Source of the DNA: Microcoleus sp. LEGE 07076
Lineage (GTDB): Bacteria; Cyanobacteriota; Cyanobacteriia; Cyanobacteriales; Microcoleaceae
Direction of reading: 5' to 3'
DNA: 56,637 bases
NCBI RefSeq assembly: GCF_015207455.1
Contig: NZ_JADEWV010000012.1
Location: 1 to 56,637 of the forward strand
Position numbers and translations under genes: made by a program. Below are positions 8,034 to 16,482 of the stretch, piece after piece (within the stretch, counting starts at the first letter, position 1; each line of letters opens with the position of its first letter). Under the pieces are notes generated by a model that was given only the letters and a program-made list of their open reading frames with translations, did no database searches and was not told the DNA's origin.

Positions 8034-10148
8034 ATGACTGACTCAATTCGCTTCTTGATGTGCGCCCCCGACCACTACGATGTAGACTACGTGATTAACC
8101 CCTGGATGGAGGGAAATGTCCACAAATCATCGCGCGATCGCGCTGTCGAACAGTGGGAAAAACTCTACCACATCCTCAAAGAAAACGCCGTAGTAGACTT
8201 GGTGCCACCGGAAAAAGGCTGGCCGGATATGGTTTTCACAGCCAATGCAGGCTTGCTTTTAGGTAATACTTTCGTCCTCAGCCGTTTCTATCACAAAGAG
8301 CGGCAAGGCGAAGAACCTTATTTCAAAGCATGGTTTGAAACCAAAGGTTTCACCGTGCACGAACTCCCGAAAGACTTGCCATTTGAGGGTGCTGGCGATG
8401 CTTTGCTCGATCGCGAAGGACGCTGGCTGTGGGCAGGGTACGGCTTCCGTTCCGAACTCGACTCGCACCCGCTGCTAGCAAAATGGCTCAACATAGAAGT
8501 GCTTTCGCTGCGTTTAGTAGACGAACGTTTCTATCATTTAGACACCTGTTTTTGTCCGCTCAACGGCGGATATTTGCTCTACTATCCAGCAGCATTTGAC
8601 TCCTACTCGAACCGCCTAATTGAAATGCGAGTTGCGCCGGAAAAACGCATTGCTATTGAAGAAGCAGATGCTGCAAATTTTGCCTGCAATGCTGTAAATA
8701 TTGACCAAACTGTGGTAATGAACAAGGTCAGCGAAGGCTTGAAAACTCGCATCGCTAAAGCTGGTTTTAAAGTTATTGAAACACCGATGAGCGAATTCCT
8801 GAAAGCGGGCGGTGCCTGTAAGTGTTTGACGCTCAGGGTAACGGAACCGGTTCAAGAAGATCGATCGGCAAACGTGATGGTCGAAAGCCGCACAATTCGC
8901 ATGGAAGGCCACCTGCTGGATGCTGGTTTAATCAGCCGCGCTTTAGACTTAATTGTCGATCTCGGCGGCAGTTTCCAAGTGCTCAATTTCAATCTGGGAG
9001 AGCAGCGGCAAAGTACATCTTCTGCGGACGTTAAAGTTTCGGCTCCTTCCCACGATGTGATGGAAGAAATGATGGGAATGCTGATCGACTTGGGTGCAGT
9101 GCCTCCACCGCAAGAGATTTGCGACGCTATTTTAGAAGATGTCGTGCAAGATGGTGTTGGCCCAGATGACTTTTACGTCAGTACGATTTATCCCACGGAA
9201 GTGCGGGTAAACGGTCAGTGGGTGAAAGCGCAAAATCAGCGGATGGATGGTGCCGTTGCTATTACTGAAACTGCTGATGGCCCAGTCGCAACCTGCAAAT
9301 TATTGCGGGATCTAAAAGTAGGTGAAAAAGTCGTTGTCGATGTGGTCGGCATCCGCACTATCCGCAAAACAGAATCGCGGGAACAACGGAATTCTCAGGA
9401 ATTCAGCTTTATGTCGGGGAGCGTTTCTAGCGAACGCCGGGTAGAATTGGTGGTGGAACAAGTAGCCTGGGAATTGCGCCAAATTCGCGATCGGGGTGGT
9501 AAAGTTGTTGTTACCGCAGGGCCTGTAGTCATTCATACTGGCGGCGGCGAACATTTAGCGCATTTGATTCGCGAAGGTTACGTGCAAGCGTTGTTGGGCG
9601 GCAATGCGATCGCAGTTCACGACATGGAACAATCTAGCATGGGAACTTCTTTGGGAGTTGACATGAAACGCGGTGTTGCTGTGCGGGGCGGACACCGCCA
9701 CCACTTGAAAATAATTAACACTGTGCGGCGTTACGGAAGTATTGCAAAAGCTGTTGAAGCTGGCCTGGTTACTAATGGTGTGATGTACGAGTGCGTGAAG
9801 CATCATATACCGTTTTCGCTGGCTGGTTCGATCCGCGATGACGGGCCGCTTCCCGACACGCAAATGGATTTGGTGAAGGCTCAAGAAGAGTATACTGAGC
9901 TGTTACGGGGCGCGGATATGGTGTTAATGCTGTCGTCTATGCTGCACTCAATTGGTGTGGGAAATATGACGCCGGCGGGTGTGAAGATGGTCTGTGTGGA
10001 CATTAATCCGGCGGTGGTGACGAAATTGAGCGATCGGGGGTCGATCGAATCTACGGGAGTTGTTACCGATGTGGGATTGTTCCTGAGTTTGTTGGTGAAT
10101 CAATTGGATAAGTTGACTAGCCGCCATCATGTAACTCAATCCGTGTAA
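8034..10148 (+). CDS. agrE: Bifunctional arginine dihydrolase / ornithine cyclodeaminase
   Basis: The N-terminal half (about 1-280) is an amidinotransferase-fold arginine dihydrolase. It hydrolyses arginine to ornithine, CO2 and two NH3, with no citrulline intermediate. The C-terminal half (about 285-700) is the LOR/SDH-type domain that acts as an ornithine cyclodeaminase and gives proline. Visible catalytic positions are N22, N71 (FTANAG), E118, D122, H168 and the nucleophile C264 in GGACKCL. The C-terminal part has TAGPVVIHTGGGEHL and later SSMLHSIGVGNM and VDINPAV, consistent with an NAD-binding core. The 704-aa length fits the AgrE/ArgZ family of Anabaena and Synechocystis. Through it arginine released from cyanophycin can feed ornithine, proline and ammonia. 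It is a single gene followed by REP-like repeats. Confidence 0.95.
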   Translation: MTDSIRFLMCAPDHYDVDYVINPWMEGNVHKSSRDRAVEQWEKLYHILKENAVVDLVPPEKGWPDMVFTANAGLLLGNTFVLSRFYHKERQGEEPYFKAWFETKGFTVHELPKDLPFEGAGDALLDREGRWLWAGYGFRSELDSHPLLAKWLNIEVLSLRLVDERFYHLDTCFCPLNGGYLLYYPAAFDSYSNRLIEMRVAPEKRIAIEEADAANFACNAVNIDQTVVMNKVSEGLKTRIAKAGFKVIETPMSEFLKAGGACKCLTLRVTEPVQEDRSANVMVESRTIRMEGHLLDAGLISRALDLIVDLGGSFQVLNFNLGEQRQSTSSADVKVSAPSHDVMEEMMGMLIDLGAVPPPQEICDAILEDVVQDGVGPDDFYVSTIYPTEVRVNGQWVKAQNQRMDGAVAITETADGPVATCKLLRDLKVGEKVVVDVVGIRTIRKTESREQRNSQEFSFMSGSVSSERRVELVVEQVAWELRQIRDRGGKVVVTAGPVVIHTGGGEHLAHLIREGYVQALLGGNAIAVHDMEQSSMGTSLGVDMKRGVAVRGGHRHHLKIINTVRRYGSIAKAVEAGLVTNGVMYECVKHHIPFSLAGSIRDDGPLPDTQMDLVKAQEEYTELLRGADMVLMLSSMLHSIGVGNMTPAGVKMVCVDINPAVVTKLSDRGSIESTGVVTDVGLFLSLLVNQLDKLTSRHHVTQSV

Positions 10149-10165
10149 CTGAATCCATTTAGACT

Positions 10166-10220
10166 CGGCGGTTGAAACCGCGTCTACACAAACAATGTCC
10201 GCCTCCGCGGACTGAAGAAT
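10166..10220 (+). repeat. GGCGGTTGAAACCGC dispersed palindromic repeat, copy 1
   Basis: Two adjoining hairpins: GCGGTTGAAACCGC, then a spacer (TCTACACAAAC), then GTCCGCC-tcc-GCGGAC, closed by TGAAGAAT. Four further copies of the same layout lie in this window (19202, 35131, 35981 inverted, 42473), always outside genes. Here it follows agrE by 17 bp and may serve as its transcription end. Confidence 0.85.
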
Positions 10221-10227
10221 AGAGTGC

Positions 10228-10253
10228 GTAGGGTGCGCCGCAGCGCACCTTAC
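10228..10253. repeat. GTAGGGTGCGC...GCGCACCTTAC hairpin, copy 1
   Basis: A short palindrome with arms GGTGCGC/GCGCACC. A second copy (42425-42450) also stands beside a GGCGGTTGAAACCGC repeat, so the two families tend to travel or accumulate together. Confidence 0.65.
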
Positions 10254-10284
10254 GAAATTCCTATAAATATTGAGGCCAAAAGCA

Positions 10285-10800
10285 ATGGTACAGGAATTAA
10301 TAGACCTGAGAAATTGTATTTTAGAGGGGAGGAATGAAGATGCTCTCTTGATTATCGATGAATTAGAGGGCATGAGCAAACAAGCAACTCTGCGGAATAT
10401 CGGTTCTTTTTTACTAATTCTGCTAATCCACTTAATTAAAAACCAAGTAGAGCAGCGTTTAACTAATTCTTGGGCTGCTTCTATTGCTAATTCTGTCCGA
10501 GGTATTAAAAAGCTCAATCTCAAAGATAATAAAACATCTTACTACATCAATGCTTCGGAGTGGGAGCCTTTTCTAGAAGATGAACTAGAAGCCGCAATTC
10601 GTGAGGCTAGCAGGGAAGTGTTGGAAGGAAGGTTAAGCCGTGCTCAACTTGCTAAGAGGGTGGACAGAGAGCAAATGGTTGCGATCGCAACTGAGCTACT
10701 GTCCCTGACATACACTTATTCTAGAGCTGAATTTGAGGATGTCATCGATGAATATTTGTCGCAGTTACCTGGTGGTGAAGATTGGAATGTAGAGAGTTAA
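10285..10800 (+). CDS. DUF29-like family protein
   Basis: A 171-aa soluble protein. A leading helical part (MVQELIDLRNCILEGRNEDAL) is followed near residues 43-70 by FLLILLIHLIKN and SWAASIANSVRGI. This is the pattern of DUF29 proteins, which usually have a helix with LLxHLLK followed by SW..TI...R..I. The C-terminal 50 residues are acidic and helical. DUF29 proteins are abundant in cyanobacteria and have no established function. I chose ATG 10285 over a TTG five codons earlier. The gene stands alone after the agrE repeats. The family call is moderate; the existence of the gene is likely. Confidence 0.6.
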   Translation: MVQELIDLRNCILEGRNEDALLIIDELEGMSKQATLRNIGSFLLILLIHLIKNQVEQRLTNSWAASIANSVRGIKKLNLKDNKTSYYINASEWEPFLEDELEAAIREASREVLEGRLSRAQLAKRVDREQMVAIATELLSLTYTYSRAEFEDVIDEYLSQLPGGEDWNVES

Positions 10801-10980
10801 AAATAGAAAAAGGCGTTGCTGTAGAATACTCAGCGTAGAAACGATGTGTGCGATCGCACCCTATCGAAAGCTATTCGTAAATTAGACCGCGGCTAGGGCG
10901 GGTTTACTGGGTCTTTCGCGCTTTTATTACAGATTTTGGTGCAACTGCTTGTACATCGGCGGCAACGCCGGATATTGCAA
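10801..10980. other. Spacer between convergent genes
   Basis: No reading frame of substance lies between the DUF29-like gene (+) and the gltA terminator (-). The bases from 11010 to 11187, between that terminator and the gltA stop codon, also show nothing recognisable. Confidence 0.4.
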
Positions 10981-10981
10981 T

Positions 10982-11009
10982 AAAAAGCCTCAGACCCGCA
11001 AGTCTGAGG
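10982..11009 (-). terminator. Intrinsic terminator, minus strand (gltA)
   Basis: On the minus strand an exact 8-bp stem CCTCAGAC/GTCTGAGG with a 6-base loop is followed by CTTTTTA. It lies about 180 bp beyond the gltA stop codon and points in gltA's direction. A T-run on only the minus-strand side shows its orientation. Confidence 0.8.
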
Positions 11010-11187
11010 ACCGGAGTTCCTGAAAATCGTCACTTAGCAACATTGTCGCTAACGAACAGCACAAAACACAAGGGGGGTGAAACCCAGCACGGCAGTTGTT
11101 GGTAGGCCCAAATTGCTTCCTGAGTCGCAGCGCGAAATCAATTTTTGATTCAACATTTCACTGTGCAAAACAATATCTATCGCCATT

Positions 11188-12360
11188 TTACCGCTCGCGG
11201 TCGATCGCGATGCTTGAGTCGGGCAACCTTTCCCCGATCGCAATATAAGGAACACCGTGAGTACCCGTATATATTTGAGTCGGGCGGTAAATGCGGTTTG
11301 CTTCTAGCTGTTCCTTCCAGTGGGCCAGCCAGCCTGCAACTCGGGCGATCGCAAAAACAGGAGTAAATAAGTCGATCGGAATTCCCATTTTCCGATACAC
11401 CAAACCAGAATAGAAATCTACATTTGCATAAATTCCTTTATGACCCATTTTTTCCTCAACCACTTTTTCCAACAAGATAGCAATGTCGTAATAATCGTCG
11501 TGGCCAAAATTTTCAAACAACTGTTCTGCCAACCCTTGAAGAATAGTTGCTCTCGGATCTTTCACCTTGTAAACTCGGTGGCCGAATCCCATGATTTTTT
11601 CCTTATTTTCAACGCACTTCTCAACAAAAGGTCGCACGTTTTCTACCGAACCAATTTGCTGCAACATATCAATCACTTCTTCATTCGCTCCCCCGTGCAG
11701 CGGCCCGGCCAAAGTGCCAACTGCTGAAGCTATCACCCCGTAAGGGTCTGTCAGCGTCGAAGCTGTTACCATTGCCGAAAAAGTAGAAGCATTGATTGTA
11801 TGTTCGGCGTGGAGAGTCAGACAAGCATCAAAAATATTAGCCAACAGCGGATCGGGTTCTCGCTCGTTGAGCATATAAAGAAAGTTAGCCGAGTAGTTCA
11901 AGTCGTCCCTCGGTAACAGCGGGTCATTACCCCGCCGCATTTGCTGGAATGCCGCCACCATTGTCGGAATTTTGGCTAGCAGCCGCACTACAGCTTCTCG
12001 AATGTATGCCGGGTTAGCCAGAGCTCTGCGCGAGTAGAATAAGCCCAAAGCCGCTGCTGAAGCTTGCAGCGCGTCCATGGGATGTCCTCTTTCGGGGAAG
12101 CATTTCATCATATCCCGGATGCGATATTTGATCCGGCGGTGATAGCGAATTTCGTGCTCGAAAGCTTCTAGTTCTTCCTTTGTCGGAAGCGCACCCCAGA
12201 TTAATAAATATGCAGTTTCCACAAAGGAACTTTTGAGTGCTAGTTCCTCAATCCTAATCCCGCGATATTCTAGCACCCCTTTTTGTCCATCTACGTAACT
12301 AATGCTGGACAAGGTGGCGGGAACACCTTCTAAACCTGGTTTGAATTCGCCGACGACCAT
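11188..12360 (-). CDS. gltA: Citrate synthase
   Basis: This enzyme condenses acetyl-CoA and oxaloacetate to citrate, the entry to the (branched) cyanobacterial TCA cycle that supplies 2-oxoglutarate for nitrogen assimilation. The 390 residues fit the short prokaryotic and archaeal-type citrate synthases. Catalytic residues are visible: H222 (GPLHGGANE), H261 (GFGHRVYK) and D315 (NVDFYSG). The conserved LHAEHTINAS precedes them at 183-192. The family also includes 2-methylcitrate synthase, but no prp genes are near. The gene is monocistronic, with its own terminator at 10982-11009. Confidence 0.96.
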   Translation of the reverse strand: MVVGEFKPGLEGVPATLSSISYVDGQKGVLEYRGIRIEELALKSSFVETAYLLIWGALPTKEELEAFEHEIRYHRRIKYRIRDMMKCFPERGHPMDALQASAAALGLFYSRRALANPAYIREAVVRLLAKIPTMVAAFQQMRRGNDPLLPRDDLNYSANFLYMLNEREPDPLLANIFDACLTLHAEHTINASTFSAMVTASTLTDPYGVIASAVGTLAGPLHGGANEEVIDMLQQIGSVENVRPFVEKCVENKEKIMGFGHRVYKVKDPRATILQGLAEQLFENFGHDDYYDIAILLEKVVEEKMGHKGIYANVDFYSGLVYRKMGIPIDLFTPVFAIARVAGWLAHWKEQLEANRIYRPTQIYTGTHGVPYIAIGERLPDSSIAIDRER

Positions 12361-12468
12361 TGCGATACCGTAGTGTGTGAGTTGAATCTAATCAAATTAC
12401 ATTACCAGAAACCAAGATAGTGTCACCGCGTTAACAAACAATAATCAATTAATGTGACTATTCGCTGT

Positions 12469-12963
12469 CTACCCCAGCAAAAACTTGGGCCCAGTCAGCC
12501 AGAACATTTGGCTGCGACCTACTGGGGAGCCTGTTTCGGGTAGGATTAAGCCGATGATACCTGCTTTTTTGAGGATGAGGGCATCTTGCGATCGCCCCCA
12601 AAGCAAAGTTTCTGCCCAGTTGCCCAAATCTGGTTGGTGACCCACTAGGACTAAGCTGCGGCTGCCTGTTTCCTGCCACTGCTTGTACCACTTGAGCCAG
12701 TCCCCGATGTCTCCTGATGGTGCCAGGGCTGCGGACTCTGTGATTTTGGCACTCAAACCGACTGAAAGCAGGATTTGGGCGGTTTGCTGTGCCCGCAGCA
12801 GGGGACTGGCGAGAATCAGATCGAACTGAATTTCGAGATCGTACAGCCGCTGGGCAATTTTTCGGGTTTTACGATCGCCCTGTTTAGTCAGCGGCCTTTC
12901 TGAGTCTGTCTCGTATTCTTCGGGTTCGGCTGCGATGCCGTGACGGAACAGATATAGATGCAC
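12469..12963 (-). CDS. sixA: SixA-type phosphohistidine phosphatase
   Basis: A 164-aa histidine phosphatase of the phosphoglycerate-mutase-like superfamily. The catalytic RHG sits at residues 7-9 (LYLFRHGIA), with the phosphate pocket completed by SPLLRAQQTA (about 53-62) and VLVGHQPDLG. SixA proteins remove phosphate from phosphohistidine on phosphotransfer (HPt) domains or related carriers; cyanobacterial members share the length and motifs. It is close to gltA on the same strand (about 108 bp), but the spacing does not require an operon. The substrate here is not shown by sequence. Confidence 0.88.
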   Translation of the reverse strand: MHLYLFRHGIAAEPEEYETDSERPLTKQGDRKTRKIAQRLYDLEIQFDLILASPLLRAQQTAQILLSVGLSAKITESAALAPSGDIGDWLKWYKQWQETGSRSLVLVGHQPDLGNWAETLLWGRSQDALILKKAGIIGLILPETGSPVGRSQMFWLTGPKFLLG

Positions 12964-13210
12964 TTTAACTGTCCTTTTGATTGCTGTGCGATCGCACGCG
13001 ATGGGTAAAATTTGTCGCGATCGACATTTTCACCTATTCTACAACTGCATTGACCTCGCCCAAAAACGGGTAATTGATGTCCGACACCAGCATCTGGGCC
13101 AGCCGAAAATTTTAGACTTTTGTTCGGGTTCGGAGATCCAATGGGTGCAAGAAATATCAAATCCCTCCGCATCCCATTTGTCACACCAAGTCAACAGTCA
13201 ACCGTCAACC
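12964..13210. other. Spacer upstream of sixA without a clear gene
   Basis: A 90-codon open frame on the plus strand (12977-13249) runs into repeat DNA and has no family resemblance or ribosome site, so I do not call it. Heptamers of the GTCAACAG/GTCAACC type begin near 13188. Confidence 0.4.
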
Positions 13211-13432
13211 GCTGCCACCGAAAACGCTCTAATTCCGACGAGGCGTTAATCTGTGTGAATCTGCCTGTATCTGCGGTGATAAAAAGAGAAAATTCAACCG
13301 CAGATGACAAGGGATTGACGCAGATGTATAGAAATCAGTAGTCAACAGTCAACCGCAGACGCTGCCACCAAAATCGGTCTAATTCCGAGGCGTTAATCTG
13401 TGTGAATCTGCCTGTATCTGCGGTGATAAAAA
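13211..13432. repeat. Pair of about 74-bp direct repeats (13211-13285 and 13361-13432)
   Basis: Each copy begins GCTGCCACC, continues through TCTAATTCCGA and GGCGTTAATCTGTG, and ends CTGCGGTGATAAAAA. The copies differ only by a few substitutions and a 3-base indel. Both are preceded by GTCAACAGTCAACCG heptamer sequence, so the duplicated unit is about 90 bp. The DNA between them carries ACCGCAGATGA, an inverted echo of the ATCTGCGGTGAT end. Confidence 0.8.
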
Positions 13433-13521
13433 CATCGTGTATCAATAGTTGGTACTGTCTTTGCTTCGCCAGCAGTATTCCCCGGCTTTTGCTGATTGAA
13501 ATACCAGCTAAAAACTCCTAA

Positions 13522-14796
13522 TTAATGATCGTAAACAGGATTATCTTTAGGACTAACTAAATCGAGCAACTTTTGCTTGATTTGAGCATCAAATACTTCC
13601 CATTTCATCCTGGCATAATCGCTATCCTCATTCCCGCCAGAAAGAAATCCCACCGGAATTTCAAAGCCTCCAGCTTGACTTCTGCCACCGCCAAAAAAGC
13701 GTCCTTCAGCATCTTGTCCGAAAGCTTCTTTAATAAATTCGTCCGGATCGAGAGTCAGTTTATTAGTTCGCAGCGAGCCAATTACCACTTCAATTTCTTC
13801 GTCTTTGTCGTGAACAATTGCATAGACAACGGCTGTGTGTACGTTCTCTTCTGTCACTAAAAAGTCCGCCGCTTGGGGAATAGAATCCCGATCGTCATAG
13901 CGGAGGTAGCCGATGCCGGCGATCGAAAAATTGTTCTGGACGATGCGGTGTTTGAGCGATCGCTCGATCGCGTCCATCACCCACTTAGAACGAGACGACT
14001 GCAACACCGCATTCAACAACTGCGGGTCATAAAAACGGCTCAAATAAGCAGCAGCTAAAAACTCTTCCTCCTGAGCTTGTCTGAGGGAGTTCGTATCCGA
14101 GCGCAAACCGTGCATCAAAGCCGTAGCGCACTTGACGTGCTGGCTGATACTGCTGTCAAAAGCTAGCATTCCCGCCTGCAAATACTCCGTAAAAATCGTG
14201 GCTGTCGCCCTGATTTCCGGACGCAAATCCGTAAATTCTGCGTTCATTTCCCCCTGCAAACTGTGGTGGTCGATCACTGCTGCGATCGGAATTCCCGCCC
14301 CTAAAATAAACTCAGTTAAGTTACAAGTTGTGCCTTGGTTGTCGATAAAAACGCACCCCTTATAAGCCGACAAATCTTTACTTTTTGCCATTTCCAGCGT
14401 CCACCGCTGCAACGGCAACCCTGTCAATTTCACTAAGGCAATATTTTCTTGGTGGCTGAGAGCGCCGGCGTAGAGAATCTCGCATTGGATATCGTATTTT
14501 TCCGCCATTAATTTGTAAGTCCAAGCGCTAGAAAGCGCGTCGGGATCGGGAAAATCTTGCAGCAAGATTAACTGGCGATTGCCTTTGTGGCGATCGAACA
14601 TTTGGCGCAATTCCTTGACTTTGCGTTCGTGCATTTCCTCGCGGAGACTAGCGCGATTGTCTTCGGAAGCAACTTCGGCTTTGGATCGCCGTTTCAGGGG
14701 CCCGCTGACTCCGGGTAAAACTTCGACTATCGCGTCAACCTCACCTTCGAGGTTGCTGGAGGTTTCATCTGAATTGGTAGAGGGGCGGTCTTTCAT
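13522..14796 (-). CDS. DHH-DHHA1 family phosphoesterase
   Basis: A 424-aa protein with a charged, probably disordered N-terminus (1-70) before the catalytic DHH core. Motif I is QDFPDPDALSSAW (81-92), motif II is FIDNQG (150-155) and motif III is VIDHH (174-178). The DHHA1 half ends with GRFFGGGRSQAGG, matching the GGGH-type substrate loop. Such proteins (the NrnA/RecJ superfamily) are Mn2+-dependent phosphoesterases or nanoRNases acting on short oligonucleotides, pAp or cyclic dinucleotides. The exact substrate is not shown. In motif I the third residue pattern is DPDA rather than the common DGDA. The gene stands alone. Confidence 0.85.
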   Translation of the reverse strand: MKDRPSTNSDETSSNLEGEVDAIVEVLPGVSGPLKRRSKAEVASEDNRASLREEMHERKVKELRQMFDRHKGNRQLILLQDFPDPDALSSAWTYKLMAEKYDIQCEILYAGALSHQENIALVKLTGLPLQRWTLEMAKSKDLSAYKGCVFIDNQGTTCNLTEFILGAGIPIAAVIDHHSLQGEMNAEFTDLRPEIRATATIFTEYLQAGMLAFDSSISQHVKCATALMHGLRSDTNSLRQAQEEEFLAAAYLSRFYDPQLLNAVLQSSRSKWVMDAIERSLKHRIVQNNFSIAGIGYLRYDDRDSIPQAADFLVTEENVHTAVVYAIVHDKDEEIEVVIGSLRTNKLTLDPDEFIKEAFGQDAEGRFFGGGRSQAGGFEIPVGFLSGGNEDSDYARMKWEVFDAQIKQKLLDLVSPKDNPVYDH

Positions 14797-15003
14797 CGTT
14801 AAAAATTAACCATTTAATTCTGTCAGGAGTGGCGCGCTAAAAGCTTTTAAACCCGGTTTCTTTGTAGGTTTCTCGCTGTCAAACCCAATATTGCCGATCG
14901 GAAACCCGATTTAAGAGCATAATTTCTCTATTTAACTATTTAACTCTAAACTATTATCGGGCGATCGCATCTTGGCGCAGTCCTGACAAATCAAAACTTC
15001 CGC

Positions 15004-15037
15004 AAAAAACCCCCGCGCTTTAGCTGACAGGGGTTTT
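15004..15037 (-). terminator. Intrinsic terminator, minus strand (HNH gene)
   Basis: On the minus strand AAACCCC, an 18-base loop and GGGGGTTTTTT follow directly. The TAA stop of the HNH gene lies in the 5' arm, so transcription ends right at the end of the reading frame. Confidence 0.75.
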
Positions 15038-15533
15038 AAAGACCGATTACATATTTTTGCCATTCTTTGTGCATACCGCTCTTAACGTGTTTAGTCACTT
15101 CAAAATAAAGACCGCTGTGAGGCTTCCTCGGCGGATAGCGCAGCAGCATTCCCGATTCTTTCGGGGTGCGGCTGCCTTTATTCACGTTGCAGCGCATACA
15201 AGCCGTGACGAGGTTTTCCCAACTGTCGCCTCCTCCGCGCGATCGAGGAATCACGTGATCGAGCGTCAAATCGTCCCCGCTATAACCGCAGTATTGACAA
15301 GAGTGCGCGTCCCGGTGCAAGATGTTCCGGCGGGTGAGCGGAATATCCTTATAAGGAACTCGGACGTAATGCCGCAGTCGGATCACAGTTGGTAGCGGGA
15401 AGTTTGGCGCAATAAATTTCCCGTTGTGTTCTACCTGTTCTGCTTTTCCTTTCAGCAACAAAACTACCGCCCTTCGCCAATTGGTGATGTTGAGCGGTTC
15501 GTAGGAGGCGTTGAGCACCAAAACATTGCCCAT
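15036..15533 (-). CDS. HNH endonuclease family protein
   Basis: A 165-aa protein with an HNH (beta-beta-alpha metal) nuclease core. A structural zinc ribbon is formed by C79-x2-C82 (CQYC) and C112-x2-C115 (CMRC). The catalytic part is LTLDHVIPRSRGG (H93), with N107 in SWENLV. The N-terminal 70 residues (VLVLNASYEPLNITNWRRA) are the conserved lead of a cyanobacterial HNH family found as single chromosomal genes rather than in phage or introns. Its DNA target and role are unknown. Its own terminator follows. Confidence 0.88.
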   Translation of the reverse strand: MGNVLVLNASYEPLNITNWRRAVVLLLKGKAEQVEHNGKFIAPNFPLPTVIRLRHYVRVPYKDIPLTRRNILHRDAHSCQYCGYSGDDLTLDHVIPRSRGGGDSWENLVTACMRCNVNKGSRTPKESGMLLRYPPRKPHSGLYFEVTKHVKSGMHKEWQKYVIGL

Positions 15534-15875
15534 TGTTGATTATTAAAGAGAAGATTTTTACTGATGCTAACACAGATTGCAGCTTAGGGGGGGGCGGGCT
15601 CGGTCTTGGCAAGACTCAACAAAAAACAGTGAAAAACCGCGCCTTTACCCTATAGCTTCGCGCTTTCGCCCTTTGTGGCTGCACCTATTTTTTGCCCTCG
15701 GTGTCGGCGAGCTTTTTTCCGGGAGTTTTGGCCTATACCAGACGAGTATGTGCGATCGGCAAAAATTTGCAGAATAAATTTGATTTTTTTCCCTAAATGC
15801 CTAATCTTCCCGGCAACAAACACTATAACTTTTTACAGTATTAGTAACCATCAATGAAAAAGCTTATTACTGCTC
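15534..15875. other. Spacer between HNH gene and COP23-like gene
   Basis: Divergent promoters for the two flanking genes must lie here. A 60-codon frame (15675-15857) contains CPRC but no supporting ribosome site or further zinc pair, so I leave it uncalled. Confidence 0.35.
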
Positions 15876-16340
15876 ATGAAATTTCGGCTCCTCAAGTCAG
15901 TTTTTAGCGCGTCAATTATTGCCCTGGCTGCTCCGATTTTAGCAAACAGTCCCGCCTTTGCCCAAAGCCCATCATTCTTCTGCGGTGCTGCAGGCGGGCG
16001 GCCAGCCACAATTGCTGTGCAACAAGGCAAAAATATTCCCGTTATTCTGTGGATAGCCGATAACTATTTCAATGAATCAGGAGAAGACGCAATTACTCGC
16101 TGCACCCGAGTCTCGGGAATTCTCAACAACTCGCAACCCCAAGGAAGCTGGGACAATATTGTCACAGCAGGTGCATCCCCCAGCGGTCAACTAATTATTT
16201 GTGCAGCTAATTCTCAAGACGGTTCCTGTAGATTATTATATCAAGTACCAAGAGGACAAAATCCCGAACAAGCCCGACAAGAACTCCTCAGAAGAGTCAA
16301 AAATCCTAATGTAAGTGTTTCGCCTGTCAAAGTAAATTGA
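15876..16340 (+). CDS. COP23-like exported protein
   Basis: A 154-aa protein with a clear Sec signal peptide (basic MKFRLLK, hydrophobic core, AFA-Q near residue 29), so the mature protein is outside the cytoplasmic membrane. The mature part has four cysteines (SFFCG, ITRCTR, IICAA, GSCRL), which could form two disulphides, and the pattern FFC...PATIA...RC..VS of the COP23 family. COP23 was first described as a circadian-oscillating membrane protein in Cyanothece/Synechococcus; its function is not known. It is a single gene followed by repeats. Confidence 0.75.
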   Translation: MKFRLLKSVFSASIIALAAPILANSPAFAQSPSFFCGAAGGRPATIAVQQGKNIPVILWIADNYFNESGEDAITRCTRVSGILNNSQPQGSWDNIVTAGASPSGQLIICAANSQDGSCRLLYQVPRGQNPEQARQELLRRVKNPNVSVSPVKVN

Positions 16341-16408
16341 TAGTCATTAGTCATTAGCTCGTTACCAGGCTCTGCCTGGTAATCCAGGTGCGGAGGCTCT
16401 GCCTTCTT
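16341..16408. repeat. AGTCATT heptamers plus CAGGCTCTGCCTGG palindrome
   Basis: AGTCATTAGTCATTAG (16341-16357) is followed by a palindrome GTTACCAGGC-tct-GCCTGGTAA and by GGAGGCTCTGCC. Related units stand at 26531-26580 and 45979-46089. It lies between the convergent COP23-like and WD40 genes. Confidence 0.7.
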
Positions 16409-16482
16409 AGTAATATGGGTTCGTAGTGCCTTATTTATTACGATATATCGACATTGCCGTGTCTGTATTCTTAATAATTTGA

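Noticed and set aside
12977..13249. 90-codon plus-strand frame upstream of sixA
   Set aside because: It ends in heptamer repeats, has no ribosome site and no recognisable motif.
15675..15857. 60-codon frame containing CPRC
   Set aside because: Only one Cys pair, no ribosome site, and the frame has no coherent second half.
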